From assembly GCF_011397635.1 (NCBI RefSeq), contig NC_064762.1, positions 22,903,479 to 22,967,478 on the forward strand: a DNA stretch of 64,000 nt. The letters are read 5' to 3'. Position 1 is the first letter of the stretch; each line of letters starts with the position of its first letter. The translations under genes and the position numbers were made by a program. Below are positions 1 to 12,853 of the stretch, piece by piece. The notes under the pieces are model-generated. The model ran no database searches, had not been told where the DNA came from, and saw only the letters and a list, made by a program, of their open reading frames with translations. This DNA comes from Epinephelus fuscoguttatus. Taxonomy: Eukaryota; Chordata; Actinopteri; Perciformes; Serranidae.

Positions 1-1229
1 GGAGTTTTGGTGTCTCGCTGCAGCACTAAGACTGCCTCCGTGACACAATAAATACAACTGATTAGAGGACAACATGATAATAAAAAGGATGTGTGAGTAA
101 TGTGTGAATGACCTTAAAATATAATGAAAAACTGAAAAACACCGGGATGACATTGAGATCTTACATAGCAACACCGACTGTGGCAGGCAGCTTTAGCTCA
201 TTTCATCTCTGACAGGTTTATGTGCTGAATGAAACGTGTCGGAAAGCTGACGGCCTCAAGCAAAGGGGCAATCAATTACAGGATTTGTCAGCTGTGCCCT
301 CAGAGGTGGCTGAAAACAAACTGAGGCCAATACAGTAGGCTAAACTCCTACTGATACCTCATGGACAAACAGCCCCACAACCATATATTATTCTAGCCGC
401 TGAAGGTTGCCCGTTCTGAAAAAAACAAACCATGGGGGAAAGTATCAGGTTTGAATTTCCTGCTGTCCGGGCCTTTTCACCTCCTGCTTCCACGTTCGGC
501 CACCAAACTTGCAGGTCCGCTGTTAATCAATAATTAAATGCCATTGCCATCCATGTTCTTTGGTTACATGTTGAGCCCCTTGCCTCTATACACAATCAAG
601 TCTGGCTGAGAGCTAATAAAAAAATAGGTGACCACAAAAGGTGTTTAAAGGGCGCCAGCACAGGGATGGCAGAGAGATGACAGGCAGGCGGGGGTCACCT
701 CCCAGTGACTGCAAACATTTAACCAGACAGCGTCTACAGGGTTCGTCTGTGTCTCCCCGCTGCAGAGGTCAAACCGGACGCGAACATGCTTCTACAGCCA
801 ATTTCCCACGCAAGGACAGGACAGGACGTACCCACAAGAGCAGGACAACACAGATTGCTTCAGTGATGCATCTCAAATGCGGTCCATTAGTAGAAACATA
901 AATAATATGTAGCTTTGTTGAATAAGGCGTCATTTTTTACAGAAATTATAACGCATCTGATGTTTCAAATCTGTTACAGTAATTCATCAAGCAAAAATGA
1001 CCAAACGTTTACAGGTTACATCTTCAAGAATACAGAGGTTTTAGTGATTTCTTTATTAACTTAATCTGTTGATATTGTTGATTAATTGATTTATTTATTA
1101 ATTAATTATTATTTTTGTTACTTGTCTGGTCTTTAGAATATGCAAAAATACAGTAAACTGCCTTTCATAATTCCCTAAAGCACAAAGTGCCATCCTTATA
1201 TTGCTTGTTTTGCCTGAACCAACAGTCAA
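1..1229. other. Intronic sequence, no feature recognised
   Basis: Presumably SLC24A4 intron 2 or later. AT-rich around 1030-1110. No exon of the exchanger (for example the alpha-repeat motifs) was found on the minus strand. Confidence 0.5.
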
Positions 1230-1722
1230 AAGCCATACACTGTAAAAACAGACGTAGCTATCAGGATGTCACTCATTGGTTTGTTGACTCCCGTTTTGAA
1301 GCCCCGAGTTTGGCATTTCAGCCGTCGCCATCTTGGTTTTTTGGAGCCAGAAGTGACCATATTTGGGTGAGAGGATGGCGCTGTGGAGGAACGAGTGGTG
1401 GATCTAACAGAGAAGCAAAGAAAACTATCTGCAGACAGCCTGTCACTCAAAGCAGTCACGCCCTGAATTATGCGTGACTTCAAGCCTTAATAAAATATAA
1501 ATGGGTGAGTTGTATAAAAATGTAACCCCTGTACAATTGTCATGAAGTGAAAAATAATTATAAAGACCACAACAGTTTTTGTACCAGACTGCGAACATAT
1601 CTGCTGTAAAATTGGGCATTTTAACATGGGGGTCTGTAGGGATTGACTCGCTTTTGGAGCCAGCCCCAAGTGGCAATTAGAGGAACTGCAGTTTTTGGCA
1701 CTTCGTGTTGGCTTCATTTTTG
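1230..1722 (+). repeat. Dispersed repeat, family with conserved GGCTTCATTTTT end, copy A
   Basis: The left part (from about 1245, GTCACTCATTGGTTTGTTGA, through GCCGTCGCCAT) matches 21085-21190, and the right part (1619-1722, ending GGCTTCATTTTT) matches 22170-22277. Copy A lacks most of the interior found in copy B, so it is an internal-deletion derivative. No coding capacity; the open frames on it are incidental. Confidence 0.7.
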
Positions 1723-2965
1723 TCCAAAACCAAACAATATTTAATTTACTGCCATAAAAGATGAAAAAGCAGCCAAACTTTACAAGTGAGAAGCTGGAAC
1801 TAGGGAGTGTTTGCCGTTTGTGTTACCAAAAAAAAAAAAAAAAAAAAAAATTGTACCGGCTTCATTTGCTCTCTAGTCAACGAATCAATCAATCTATTGT
1901 TTCAGCTCTAAAAAGAGTTTGTTCGCATTTCAGTTTTTGTTTCTTGGTCTGACTTTGCTTTTGACTTTGGATATGTCCGCAATTTGCCTCTTAATAGTAC
2001 ATCACTTTTTATATTAAAAAAAGTCAAAAGTTCTTCTGAAATATGGTTCTAAGATACAGGCTTGTAGAAATATACAAATATTTGGCATCTTGAACCACAT
2101 GCTAATTTGTTAATAAAGGCGCAGTATGTTTTCTGGAGATAGTTTATTGTCATCAAATACTAATGCTTTGGATTGGTGGCTAAGTCTGACTACCAACCCA
2201 AGGTCATTAGGATTTGACAACCTGGGAATGAGAATGAACTATCTTTCTCCAGAGTTATTTACAGCAAAATCTTCACATATATTGTTTAAGATGGTGCCAA
2301 ACAAGCTGCTCCTGGAATAAAATCTGTTATGTTGAACATGGTTTTCAAATTGAACGAATCTTAAAAAAACAGCTGAAACTTGCATCTGTGCTGCTGTTCT
2401 TGTGTTTGCGTGGGACTGCTGTCTTCTTTGGAGGCAACGAGGGAGCGAGAACGTGAACGAGGGATGTCTGTACCGGCACAGCAGGCAGGAGGCAAAAAAA
2501 AACAAAAAACAAACAAACAAAAAAAACAAGTCCTCTTTAGAAGCTGAGCTAAAAATCTATAAATACACCCTGGATTCTCTGTTTGGACACCTGACTGTGG
2601 CGCTTATACAAGAAATTACTGGCAACACATTTGTTCATCTGTCTCCCCAGCCCCCTCCTCCTCATCTTATCAACCCCAGACGTAATTACAAGTCCACACA
2701 GAGTTCTCACAAGAAGTGTTGGGAGGATTTTATGAGATGCAGTGCTACCATCGCTGCCTAAATTGTGGGCAGTAAGGGACAGTATGAAAATTATTTGTTA
2801 CAAAAGAGGGGTCTGACTTTTGGGGGAAACCAGGGGAGGTAATTTCCATGTTTTCTCACCCAAGACGTAAATTCTATTTCAGTCTTCTCTTGCAAGACTA
2901 AAAAAATAAATGTATGCCTATGTACAGGACAGCATTTTTTCGCAAAAGGGAGGAAAGTTAAACAT
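1723..2965. other. Intronic sequence with homopolymers only
   Basis: Contains a 23-base poly(A) run (1828-1850) and an A-rich stretch at 2495-2528. Short open frames on both strands lack any recognisable domain. Confidence 0.5.
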
Positions 2966-3118
2966 GTCAACTTGGTGGAGTATGTAGACGAGGACCCGCT
3001 CCTTGTGTAGGTACAAACAGCTCATTTTGAGGGAAGGAAAACACAAAAAATCTTATTTTCAAGTGATATTATTTTTGCCAAAATATCCCCCCCTAAATCC
3101 TACACACTGAACCTTTAA
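2966..3118. repeat. Fragment of a TIR MITE (TGTGTAGGATTTA family)
   Basis: The end TAAATCCTACACACTGAACC followed by TTTAAA matches the terminus of the copies at 4858 and 8482, with the shared internal stretch GAGGACCCGCTCC found also at 19188-19200. The other end is not recognisable. Confidence 0.6.
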
Positions 3119-4857
3119 AATAAAGTGACTGTAAAGAATTCCCTTTGTCTCCTCTGACCACAACTGTCTCACGGCACACTCCTGTTTATTGTGCTCTCTC
3201 TCATCTAATACTCCAAACTTGACAGACCTGATGAGTGATTGCCCATAAACCATATGTCAGACAAATCAATAATCATTACCTGTTACACCTGTTACCTGTG
3301 GACGTCGACATCACTCATTTGCCTGTGCTGTAAGTTGTAATGTACGATTAGCAGCTATGTGAAAATGATATCATCAGAACATTGCAGTTTATTGTTTGCG
3401 CTTTGCTTCTTTTAGTTATTATTGATAATGTGTTGCAAGTTGAACCAATCAAAACATGTTTTACTATATTTCAGATATTTGGGAAAGGTGTAGTAGTTAT
3501 GTTTTCTATTTCAATAGGAGGGTTGAAAGAAGATAACTCCAGGGACAGCCTTCCTTTTTTCAGCCTCTCTCCCCACCCCAATAATTTTGGCACAATCCCT
3601 AAGACCCAATTTCATCAGATTCCTGCCTTTATTCCAGGCACTATAAACAAGCGTATACTTCTTTTGATTTGTTTTGGCACTGCTGGACAATAAATGAATT
3701 CAAATTAATTCTAAGTTCAGTTATTTAAGGCACTGAATAAATTAAAAAATGTCAAGTCTTACATATATTGTCTCTGCACAGGCCACTTTTAAGTCTCTTA
3801 ATATACAAAAAAAATCTCGTTGGATAACCTTAATTTATTGACCTATTACAGCCAGAGCATGCCAGCCATTCTTTACATTTGTGCAATTATTTTTCCATAA
3901 TCTGGTAATATTCCAGATATTCTGGTGCTGTTACATAATGGAGCTCAGTATCGTCGTGCCGTCTGTTGTCCCACAGATAGGAGGACAGAGAGGACGGAGC
4001 AGGTCAGTCTCCACCCATCACTCCTACTGTGGTGGTCTGGTCGTAAAAGAGACTGAGATGGAGCCACAAACAATGTTTTTACCATCCTGTATCCGTTACA
4101 TCTTAAGAATAGATCATTCTGATAGAAAGAAAAAATAAAGTGCCATTACATATCAAACAGCTGAATAACAATCATATGATGAGAGCAGGATGTTCTGGCA
4201 GAGTGCCTGGTGCCACCTTCTGTCACCGACCCACAGACCAGCCAGGTCATTAACAGAATACAGTTGACACTCGGGTACAGTAGTCAAGAGACTCTTCATA
4301 AGGAGCATGATTCCTCTGGGTCATTATTACTTCATTAGATAATTAGCACACTCCAGCAGACATCAGTGAGCAGCAGCATGACTCGACTGCCACTGACATC
4401 AGCCAGTCTTGTAAACATGACAACATCACGAGTGGCCTAACTGGAAAGCCCATGTGTCACACACAAATGATAAGTTCTGTAAAGCGCAGACCCCCAAACA
4501 CACATGATTATCCTCTTGTTAGGTCAATACTTTCACATGCTCAAACATCACATGTACAACTGCTCTCACATGTGAGCACTTAAACACATGCAATTACACC
4601 TGCATGAGCACACTCGCATACCTATTACACTTCTAGTTTTAGCCTTTATGTGTATGACAGTGAGCAGTCAGGCTGTTGAAAGAGGCCCAGCTGGTGGACC
4701 AGAGGACTCCTGGTTCAACAACCTAAAGGGGACACCGCTGTGAGACGTATGCATTCAGCTGTGGACAGGAGAAATAGGTAAACAGCTCCCTCAGGGCGAG
4801 GTATGGATCAACAACGACAAAGAGAGAGCAGAGCTACCTCGCTGTTGTGACTATACA

Positions 4858-5942
4858 CCTTTACAGGTTCAGTGTGTAGGATTTAGTGGGATATATTGGC
4901 AGATATAGAAAAATAGAATATAATAAGTATGCTTTCTTTAGGGTATAACTACCTGAAAATAAAAATTGTCATGCTTTTGTTGCTTTAGAATGAGCCATTT
5001 ATGCACACATAGGGAGTGGGTCCTTGTCGATGGGGAGGCCACCATGTTTCTACAGAAGCCCACAACAGACAAACCAAACACTGGCTCCATATAGGACCAT
5101 CCATGTTTTTGCATTGGCCACAGTAATCAGCAGTGTCTCTAGGACCTGGTCTGTTTGTTTTACACAGAAGAGACCTCTGCGGTTAATTCGGCTTTCGCTA
5201 AAATGTCTGGATCTTAAGTTATCGGAGAAAGAAGGTGAGCACACGAGAAGGTGCTGGGCTAGCGGCCTCTTTGATGAGCCAAACAGTGTCAGAAATACCG
5301 ATTTGTAACGTGTGACTGCTTTATTCAATGTCTTTATGGCTTTAAATGATGTGGGGGCTCATTTATAAAACAGTGGGTAGGATCCATACTAAAAATATAC
5401 TTACTGAAAAAGGCAAAAATGGCGTGTGCTATAAAAACATTCAACAGTTTCTCCAATCAGGCTTCCATCTCACCAACTCCATCGCCAATTTCCCGTCTCC
5501 AGAATGTTCGTAAGTATGGGTAAAAGTTTCTCCCATCATGTCTGTTTTTATAGATCACAACTCTTGTGTAGGCCTCATTCAGGCCTTGTTTTGTGTGTAT
5601 GCAATGTTTATAAATTAGACCCCTGATCTGACTTCTGAATGTCTTGATCAGAAAAATGGTGAGCACAGAACAGCAAGTGCTGGGCTAGCATCCTGACTGT
5701 GACAACCCAAACAGTGTCTGAGAAATACTGATTTGTTACGTGAGACTGTTTCATTCAGTGTCTTAACCTGATCGGTTTGATTTGGAGTGTAAGAGACCTC
5801 TGGATAATTCGACTCCCAATTAAAACCTTCTTAACAATGAACACTGAAGGAATTTAACAGATGTTTTAGCTGGTTGCAACTTGCTGTCCTCACCACTAGA
5901 TGCCACTAAATCCCCCTAATCTTCCACAGTGTTCCTTTAAAC
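4858..5942. mobile_element. TIR MITE (TGTGTAGGATTTA family) carrying a nested second MITE
   Basis: Left end CAGGTTCAGTGTGTAGGATT and right end (inverted) AAAGGAACACTGTGGAAGAT form imperfect terminal inverted repeats; the inner right end GATGCCACTAAATCC inverts the left GGATTTAGTGG. A stretch of about 105 bp is present twice (5234-5340 and 5658-5765) on either side of a nested element. No transposase frame, so non-autonomous. Confidence 0.65.
5353..5623. mobile_element. Nested MITE with ATTTATAAA terminal inverted repeats
   Basis: Begins GGGGGCTCATTTATAAAACA and ends TTTATAAATTAGACCCC; the ends are inverted copies of one another. It lies between the duplicated flanks of the larger MITE at 4858-5942. 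Confidence 0.55.
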
Positions 5943-7887
5943 CTGCTGAACTGTCCTTTCTAGCCTCTGTTTTAATAATAAAAAAAAAGTACTGGCCAAA
6001 AGCAGAACAGACTGAAAATGTATGAGTAATAAATCTGCTAATCTGAAGCAGAACAGAATGTGAATGAGCGAGTACATAAAGAGGTCAGGGGTGTTTCAGC
6101 GCGGAAAGTGCTCTGTGCAGGTGCTTGTGCCTGCGCTCCCCCTCTCCGCTGCATTGTTCCACTGTTGGCATGCGAGCGAGAAGGAAAGCGAGGTCAGTTT
6201 CCATTATGCACAGCAGCATAATCCCCGCTTGTGTAATTCCCTTTTAAAAAGCCTCCTTCTGGTGTTTCCCTGGAGTTGACAAACCTGCATTCCAACGTGG
6301 ACTGGCTGCCACCCGCTGGCTGATTTCCCCCCCTCGTGTTGCCGCCAAATTTCCCACTCAGAACACTCCATCTCCTCGTTTGCCTCAAATCCTGCCTTTT
6401 GTTTTTGCCAACAGCAGATCTCACACTCTTCTCACCAACAGACCTTTACACTAAATCAGCGTCATCACAGGGTGACGATGCTTCCTCTTCGGGCCACGGT
6501 TCCTCCTCACTGACACCACTCTTCAAGCCTAACATGCAACATGTGCACCCTCTGCCCGTGAGCAGATTAGTGCCCTATCTAAAACCACTACAATCAAATC
6601 CCGCCGGATTAATTCATAGTACTAACCGAGCCATTCTAAAACCATTGCTTTGTTGTTCACTTCTGCTTTTTGCGCTGCCGATGTCGACTTCTACCGGGCC
6701 AATTATGCCACTCAAGTGGGAGTTTTCAATATATGGTATTAGCAGCATCTTTATTAAAAGCAAATTATTCCTCCCACAGAACATTAGCCACGGTGCTCTG
6801 CCCCCTCTCCAATTTTCTTTGCTCCACAGTTGGCATCAGTCGGTCCCACATGGGGGAAATATAATCTAATATTCTGTGTCCCCAAGTAAACCTCCAGTCA
6901 AACAGCAAACACACATTTCTGATCATACTCCTCACACAGCCTGGAAGAGCTCACAAAACATCTGAATTCAGACATAAAACCAGCCATAACTTTTGTTCCA
7001 GACAGTTTAAGCAACTTGTTAAATTTAGGTGAAGAACAAAGTGCCATTTGTCATGGGACCGCTACGGGGCGAATGCATCTCCAAGGGTGGTATGACTCAG
7101 ATCTGCATGTGACTGTTAAATAAGAGTACCCAAGGGTTGTGTCAGCCCCTTGCACTGTGATTTAGCCCTATGTAGATTAAAGCATGGACACAAAAACACT
7201 TCGGACAGCACCTTGTGTTAAACAGGAGTTATTACTGCAAGGCCAATAAAAGGAGGCACTTATGATGAATGGCAGCACAAGTCTCAGGACAAGCAAAACA
7301 ACATTAGCACCCCATGAACCCAGAAAAGGGCTCCCTTGCTGATCACTGAAGTAATGATGAAGAAAAGGCAGAGAGACCAGAGCTGGCTGAGTGTAATCTA
7401 TGCAGCCCACAAACTGCGGTTTAATTAAACTGAGCTTCAGATGTTGCACACACTCAGCATAAAACCAAAAGCCTTCAATAATAATTCTGGGGTCCATCTA
7501 CTGTTAGTGTTTTCCCCTGAAGGAGTGCGCACCAGTGCCATCGCTGGTCCACTGCTGGATCATCAGCTCTGGTCAAACAACTGCACAGGGAATCAGGACA
7601 AACACACGGGTCCGTGATACTGACATTTTCCTTGCTTCTTGTGAGAACCAAGATGTCCATTCAGTTCTTGGGAAATGGCGATGGTAAACAAGTTTGTCAT
7701 CCGAGAAAGATTTTTCACAGACCATGAACATCCATTCTGATTCATACTTTCTTTGTGTCCCTGATGGGATTTTGTTTCATTAGCAATAATGCGCCCTGAC
7801 AAGTGCAACATGAATGAGTTAATTGTAGTCAGTCAGACTCTCGGTCAGACTCAGAGACAAGCGTTTCAAATGATTTATGTAACACTG

Positions 7888-7889
<2 letters not shown>
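5943..7889. other. Intronic sequence, no feature recognised
   Basis: A 177-codon plus-strand frame (6336-6869) has no recognisable domain, lies antisense to the host gene, and is not supported by flanking splice or poly(A) signals; treated as chance. Confidence 0.45.

Positions 7890-7918
<29 letters not shown>
7890..7918 (+). repeat. Poly(T) tract, 29 bases
   Basis: Uninterrupted run of T; could be the reversed tail of an old retroposon, but no recognisable body was seen beside it. Confidence 0.9.
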
Positions 7919-8481
7919 CCAGAAAACTGGTGCTGCTATTCTCCAATTTGCTGGAGTCGTGTTTCTCAAATCTCCAATAATAATAGCACTATAGCACATT
8001 TCAAAACACAGTTACAAAGTGCTTTACGAAAAAATTAAACATTTTAAAACACAAAAGAAATGAAACAAACTAAAATCACCAAGATAAGACAATAACATAG
8101 CGATAAAATAAACAGCTCCAATAAAATCAGAATATACTTTCCAAAGAAGTATTTTTTTAGGAGAGATTTAAAGACTCATGACTCAGACAGCCTTATTTAC
8201 ATATATATTGTGCAGTTGGTGAACGCAGAGCTGGCGTGACCCACAGTCAAAACAGCCAAAACTTATAACAATAAGACTCTGAAATTATGTCCATGAATCA
8301 TGTCATGAAGAAAGCTTATTGTGTGATTTTATCTTACCAAAAACAGATCAACTTGTTTTGAGACTAAGTGCCATTTTCTTGATATATTTGCAGTGATTTG
8401 ACTCATCCTGTTTCAAAAAATGGACCCTGATCCGTCAATATTTCAAACTCCACTGACAGATTTTGTTTCCCCATTTTCAGG

Positions 8482-8962
8482 GAACAGTGTGTAGGATTTA
8501 GTGGCATCTAGCAGCGAGGACTGCAGATTGCAACCAGCTGAAACTTCTTCCAAGTGCCAAGCATGAACTCACAGTTAGGATTCCTTCAGTGTTCACTGTT
8601 CCCGAGGTTTTTACCATGAGCAGAATTACTCACCAAGGTTTTCTCCTCTCCAAAACATACGACGCAGGTGATTTAAATCACTAAAAACACTTAAAAAAGC
8701 AGTTTCACGTCACAAATTCGTGTTATTTCAAAGCTCTGGTGGCTGACATGAAAATGCAAGTGGTTCTGTTTTGGGCTACTGTAGAAACACAGTGGTGCAA
8801 CATGGCGGACCTACTCCCTGTGTAGATACACATGGCTCATTCTTAGGTAAAGAAAGCACAAATGTTATTACTTTTAGGCAATTATACACTAAAGAAAACA
8901 CGCTTCTTATATTCCATTTCTGCCAATATAGCCCCTTAAATCCTACACACTTGACCTTTAAG
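8482..8962. mobile_element. TIR MITE (TGTGTAGGATTTA family), compact copy
   Basis: Left end GGAACAGTGTGTAGGATTTA, right end TAAATCCTACACACTTGACC then TTTAA: clear imperfect inverted termini. Internal phrases (GTAGAAACA, CTCCCTGTGTAGATACA) recur at 5050 and 19150. About 480 bp, no coding capacity. Confidence 0.7.
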
Positions 8963-9756
8963 CTAAAAAAAAAAGTCCAAATTATTTGTTAAAGTGCCAT
9001 TTTTGCAGTGTAGTATATAGCAAAAGCAACAACAAACACGTTGCATCTACATCATAGTCATGCACAGCTACAATCACAGCCACTTATACTCCCAACAACT
9101 GAAAAGGTCAGCCGGTCAGCTGAGGTGCCTCAGATCTGCATCTATGACAGGATTATTCACGAGACCAAGGCCCAAGAACAAAGAAGTCATATGATCAGCT
9201 CACAGTGACGACGCAAAGCAGTGGTGTGATCAGAGGAAGGAGGACTGGAGCTGAGGAAAAATCCGTGGAATGTGAAGTGCAGTCTGGTGCCTCCGGTGCG
9301 GAAGACATTTGAATGGGGGGGAAAAAAAGGTAATCCTGGAGGATTAGGAGGAAAATTTAGCACATAATCTTGTCATTTGGCACTCATTTCAATGGGACCC
9401 CACTGTGACTCAGAACTATTCCTGTATTGTGACCATTTATGTGTGAACACTTTGAAAGTCAGTGGTGTGAAAATGTTTGTTTTGCTTGTTTATATGTAAA
9501 AAAGCAGGTTATAGCACCAATGATTCACTAATCCCTGAGGGGTGTCTGCCTGCTGTGACCAGTAATGAAGTAAAAGCCAGTTAGTACTTACTGGGTCACA
9601 TGTGATGATGCAGAAAAGAAACCCACAGTAAATTCTGAAATTACTTCCTAAATTGTCTGCCCCCTGGTGTCATCCTCCATGAGCTAAACAAACATACAAC
9701 CCCAATATTGAGTTGCATCTAATTTAGCAAAAAATAATTATTCTCATGGCTTACAG

Positions 9757-10110
9757 GGACAGTTCTCCTCAAAATCGAAAATACAGATTTTTCTTCTTAC
9801 CTATTATATCTAGATTGTTTTGGTGTGAGTTGCAGAGTGTTGGATATATCTGCTGTAGAAATGCCTGCCTTCTCTTGAATATAATGGAACTTGGCTTGTG
9901 GTGCTAAACACCCCCAAAAAATGCGCTTGAAAAACTCAACAGCAATGTCTCTTTCCAGATATCAAGACTAGGTTACTTAAGATAATTCACGTAGGAAGTC
10001 ATGAGTGAACTATTTTCCCTCCACCGAACCCATACCCATAGCATACATCCACTGCTAGCTCACCTAGCACCACTGAGCTAGCAAACATTAGAGCCAAGCA
10101 GCAGCCTCCA
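9757..10110 (+). repeat. Fold-back MITE fragment (GGGACAGTTC family)
   Basis: Starts ACAGGGACAGTTCTCCTC and continues through TGTTTTGGTGTGAGTTGC and GAAAAACTCAACAGCAATG, which recurs inverted at 14810-14825. It stops abruptly where copy C of another family begins (about 10119). Confidence 0.6.
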
Positions 10111-10118
10111 GGGCTTAA

Positions 10119-10620
10119 AAATGAAGCCACATTTACAGCCTGGAACAAAAAAAACAAAAAAAAGTTAGGCTTTAGTTAGGTAATGTAACCATGACTTAAC
10201 TCCAGATTCAGAGTATAGGTGTAGCCTTAGCTGTTGCTATTTCAGTGTGTTGTCAGGCCTAATTGTAATGTTTTGGTTGCCAAAAATGTCTCATTCGGCT
10301 TTTGGTTGTAGTTCAAGACCCTGTAAAGAGTGGGATGTTCAGTTTTTTTGGGTAAGTAACATCACAAATACATAGTTTTAAGCCAGTCTTTTGCAAAAAT
10401 TAGCATTATCACAGCTATAATGGTTGTAAATGCACCATGCTAACTAAGCTAGCAGCTAGCGTTAGGGTTATCGCCACCCACTCGTCCAAATATGGTCACT
10501 TGTGGCTCCAAAAACAGCAAGATGACGATGGTCAGAATGCTTCAATGCTTTAAAATGACAGCCTACAAACCAATGGATGACATAACGGTGGCTATATCCA
10601 TTATATTATACAGGTTATGG
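10119..10620 (-). repeat. Dispersed repeat, GGCTTCATTTTT family, copy C (inverted)
   Basis: AAAAATGAAGCC at 10119 is the inverted right end of the family; the other side (CAAATATGGTCACTTGTGGC ... CAATGGATGACATAACGGTG) is the inverted left end of copies A and B. The interior shares GCTAGCAGCTAGCGTTA with copy B in reverse. Confidence 0.65.
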
Positions 10621-11673
10621 TTACAGCTCAGGTAGAGAGGACACCATTAATATTTACATTTCACACAATCATGAGCACAAGCCTCTCATCCCTTCCTTTT
10701 ACGCTGTGACATGGTCTCCTTTATACATTTACACTTCAACTTAGATTTAGAGGAGTTGTACGAGCAGGTAGCCCGTACATCCTGTATCGTCAATTAATCA
10801 CAGTACAAGGAGAACATACTGTATCTGCAGCATGAAATTGCTTAATGATGCTAAACCTCTAACCTCTAACAGCTTTAATGTCATGTTTTCCACTCTGAGT
10901 CATGCAGGATCACATGAAGCTCAGATGAACCATGTTTGTTAAAGGCTGAGGCAATTCAAATGACGTGGAACTGACAAACTGAGACAAACAGATCTCTTGC
11001 CAAAGCTTCCGGTACATTTCAATCAATAATATCATGAAAAACATATCTTTTATTTTGTAGCCTGATGCAGATGTCAGCAGTGTCAAGGAACCGTCAGCAT
11101 AGAGCCCAGTATAACTAATTATAGAGAATGCTGCTTCCTTTAAGAATACCAAAGACGCTGTAACACAATCAATATCTGACCCTTTTAATAGCCCTTTCAG
11201 TGCTTATTGCAGCACAAGTGATCTAAACTGAGTCAGAACAATAGAGGCCCGACAAGGTGAATTAAAGCAGCATGTCAGCTTAAAAACTTCATAACTATTG
11301 AGTGTCACTTGAGTTTTCCTACATTTTTAATGATGTATCATTCATCTTAGAACAACGTGTTCCCTTAAACAGAGTTCATCCATAGTTTTCTGCATATTCA
11401 GTGATATTCTGACTGAATTAGTCATGCTCTGTGCATTAATTTGTGGATCAAATCATACAAGAGTATAAATTATGATTGCACATAAGGGAATTTCCTAGCT
11501 CTAAGTGTCTTGATAAAGACTTCAATTGTTCTGGTGTTGTTTGTCTCAAATTTTGACATAATAAGGAGAACTTCATTATATAATTGGAGGAAAATTACTC
11601 ATGTAAAACAGTATTAATTGATTTTTTTTTGCCTGCTTGGGGGCAACAGAACAAGCTGTTGATAGAGCTGACA

Positions 11674-12382
11674 CCTAGGGATGTCACAACAACCGATACT
11701 TTGGTACAAAGTCGATGCCAAAATTCTGAAAACATGATGATACATTTTTCTCCAGCAGCTACCGAAGGTACCGTGCATGTAGTTCTTCCAGACCCGACGG
11801 AGCAGCAAGTGTTATGATCTGCCATTAAATGCCAAGGGAAGAAGTGGACAATGGCAACACGTGCAGTGACAGCTCCGTTTCTACCCGTCAAGAAAAGCAT
11901 ATTCTCCTGAGGCCAGTGTATTTTGTTAATTCTTTGCAATGGGAGCACCGCATATTTACACTATGCTACAAATGCTAGCAACATGACAAGACACTAAGTA
12001 TCTGTTCTGTGCTAAGAGCTGCACTTTTCAATGCCATCCAGCCATCTAGTCATACTAGAGTAGGGGCGGGACAAATAACCTACCACAAAGACCAACCATC
12101 ATATCTTACACGCACAACAACAGAGTAGAAATACACATGCTAATATACTAAAGACTATATATTAATGTTTCCTCGACCGCAAAATCTCAAGGACCCATAT
12201 AGACCGGCAGATCTATAATTTAATTTAAATGTTTATAATAAAAGGACTGTATCTTGAAGTACATGTGATTCATTGTTATGTTTCTTTTTCACTGTGGTAT
12301 CGAACTGGGTATCAAGACCCATCGTATCTCCCTGGCATTGGTATCTATAACTCAATCTCTGGTATTGTGGCACACCTATTGA
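11674..12382. mobile_element. Probable hAT-like non-autonomous element
   Basis: Left end TAGGGATGTCACAACAACCG and inverted right end TAGGTGTGCCACAATACCAG are similar, and both flanks carry the paired phrases GATACTTTGG and GGTATCAAGACC typical of old hAT-derived MITEs. No transposase frame; target duplication not clear. Confidence 0.5.
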
Positions 12383-12853
12383 CAGCCTTATAATGTTATG
12401 GCAAACATGTTCATAAACAGTTGTACATCCAACTGACATGGAGCAACATTAACATGCATTTGCAGTCATGTTTTTATCCACCTGATGATTGTAATTCAAA
12501 TATTCACTTTTCTTTTGGCTTTTTTATTTGTTTCCTGAGGGAACTATCTGGTTCTTCAGCTTCGACATGCTCCACCACATTGAGCAGATAGGCCCTTACT
12601 TTGTTTGTGTGCTGTTTGGTGCTTGGCAGGTAGTATATGGTGGTCTTTCAGGGGGTTTTTGCTGGGAGAAAACATTGCAAGGAGGAGACCAAAACAACAA
12701 ACTCAAAGAGGATAAAATGGTCTGTGAAGCTGAGGAAAACTGCAGAGTTGATTGATATTTCTCTGTTGGTCCATCCTTATTAGCGCCTTCTTTCACATTA
12801 CAAACAATCCATTGAAAAAACATAACTAGTGCAGCTTTAATCTCACAGCATAC
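12383..12853. other. SLC24A4 intron flank, possible MITE up to the exon 2 donor
   Basis: From about 12530 to 12840 the text ends ACTAGTGCAGCTTTAA, like the terminus of common fish MITEs, only 13 bp from exon 2. The opposite terminus is not clear, so the call is weak. Confidence 0.3.

Noticed and set aside
6336-6869. Plus-strand frame of 177 codons
   Set aside because: No recognisable domain, low-complexity start, inside an intron of the opposite-strand gene.
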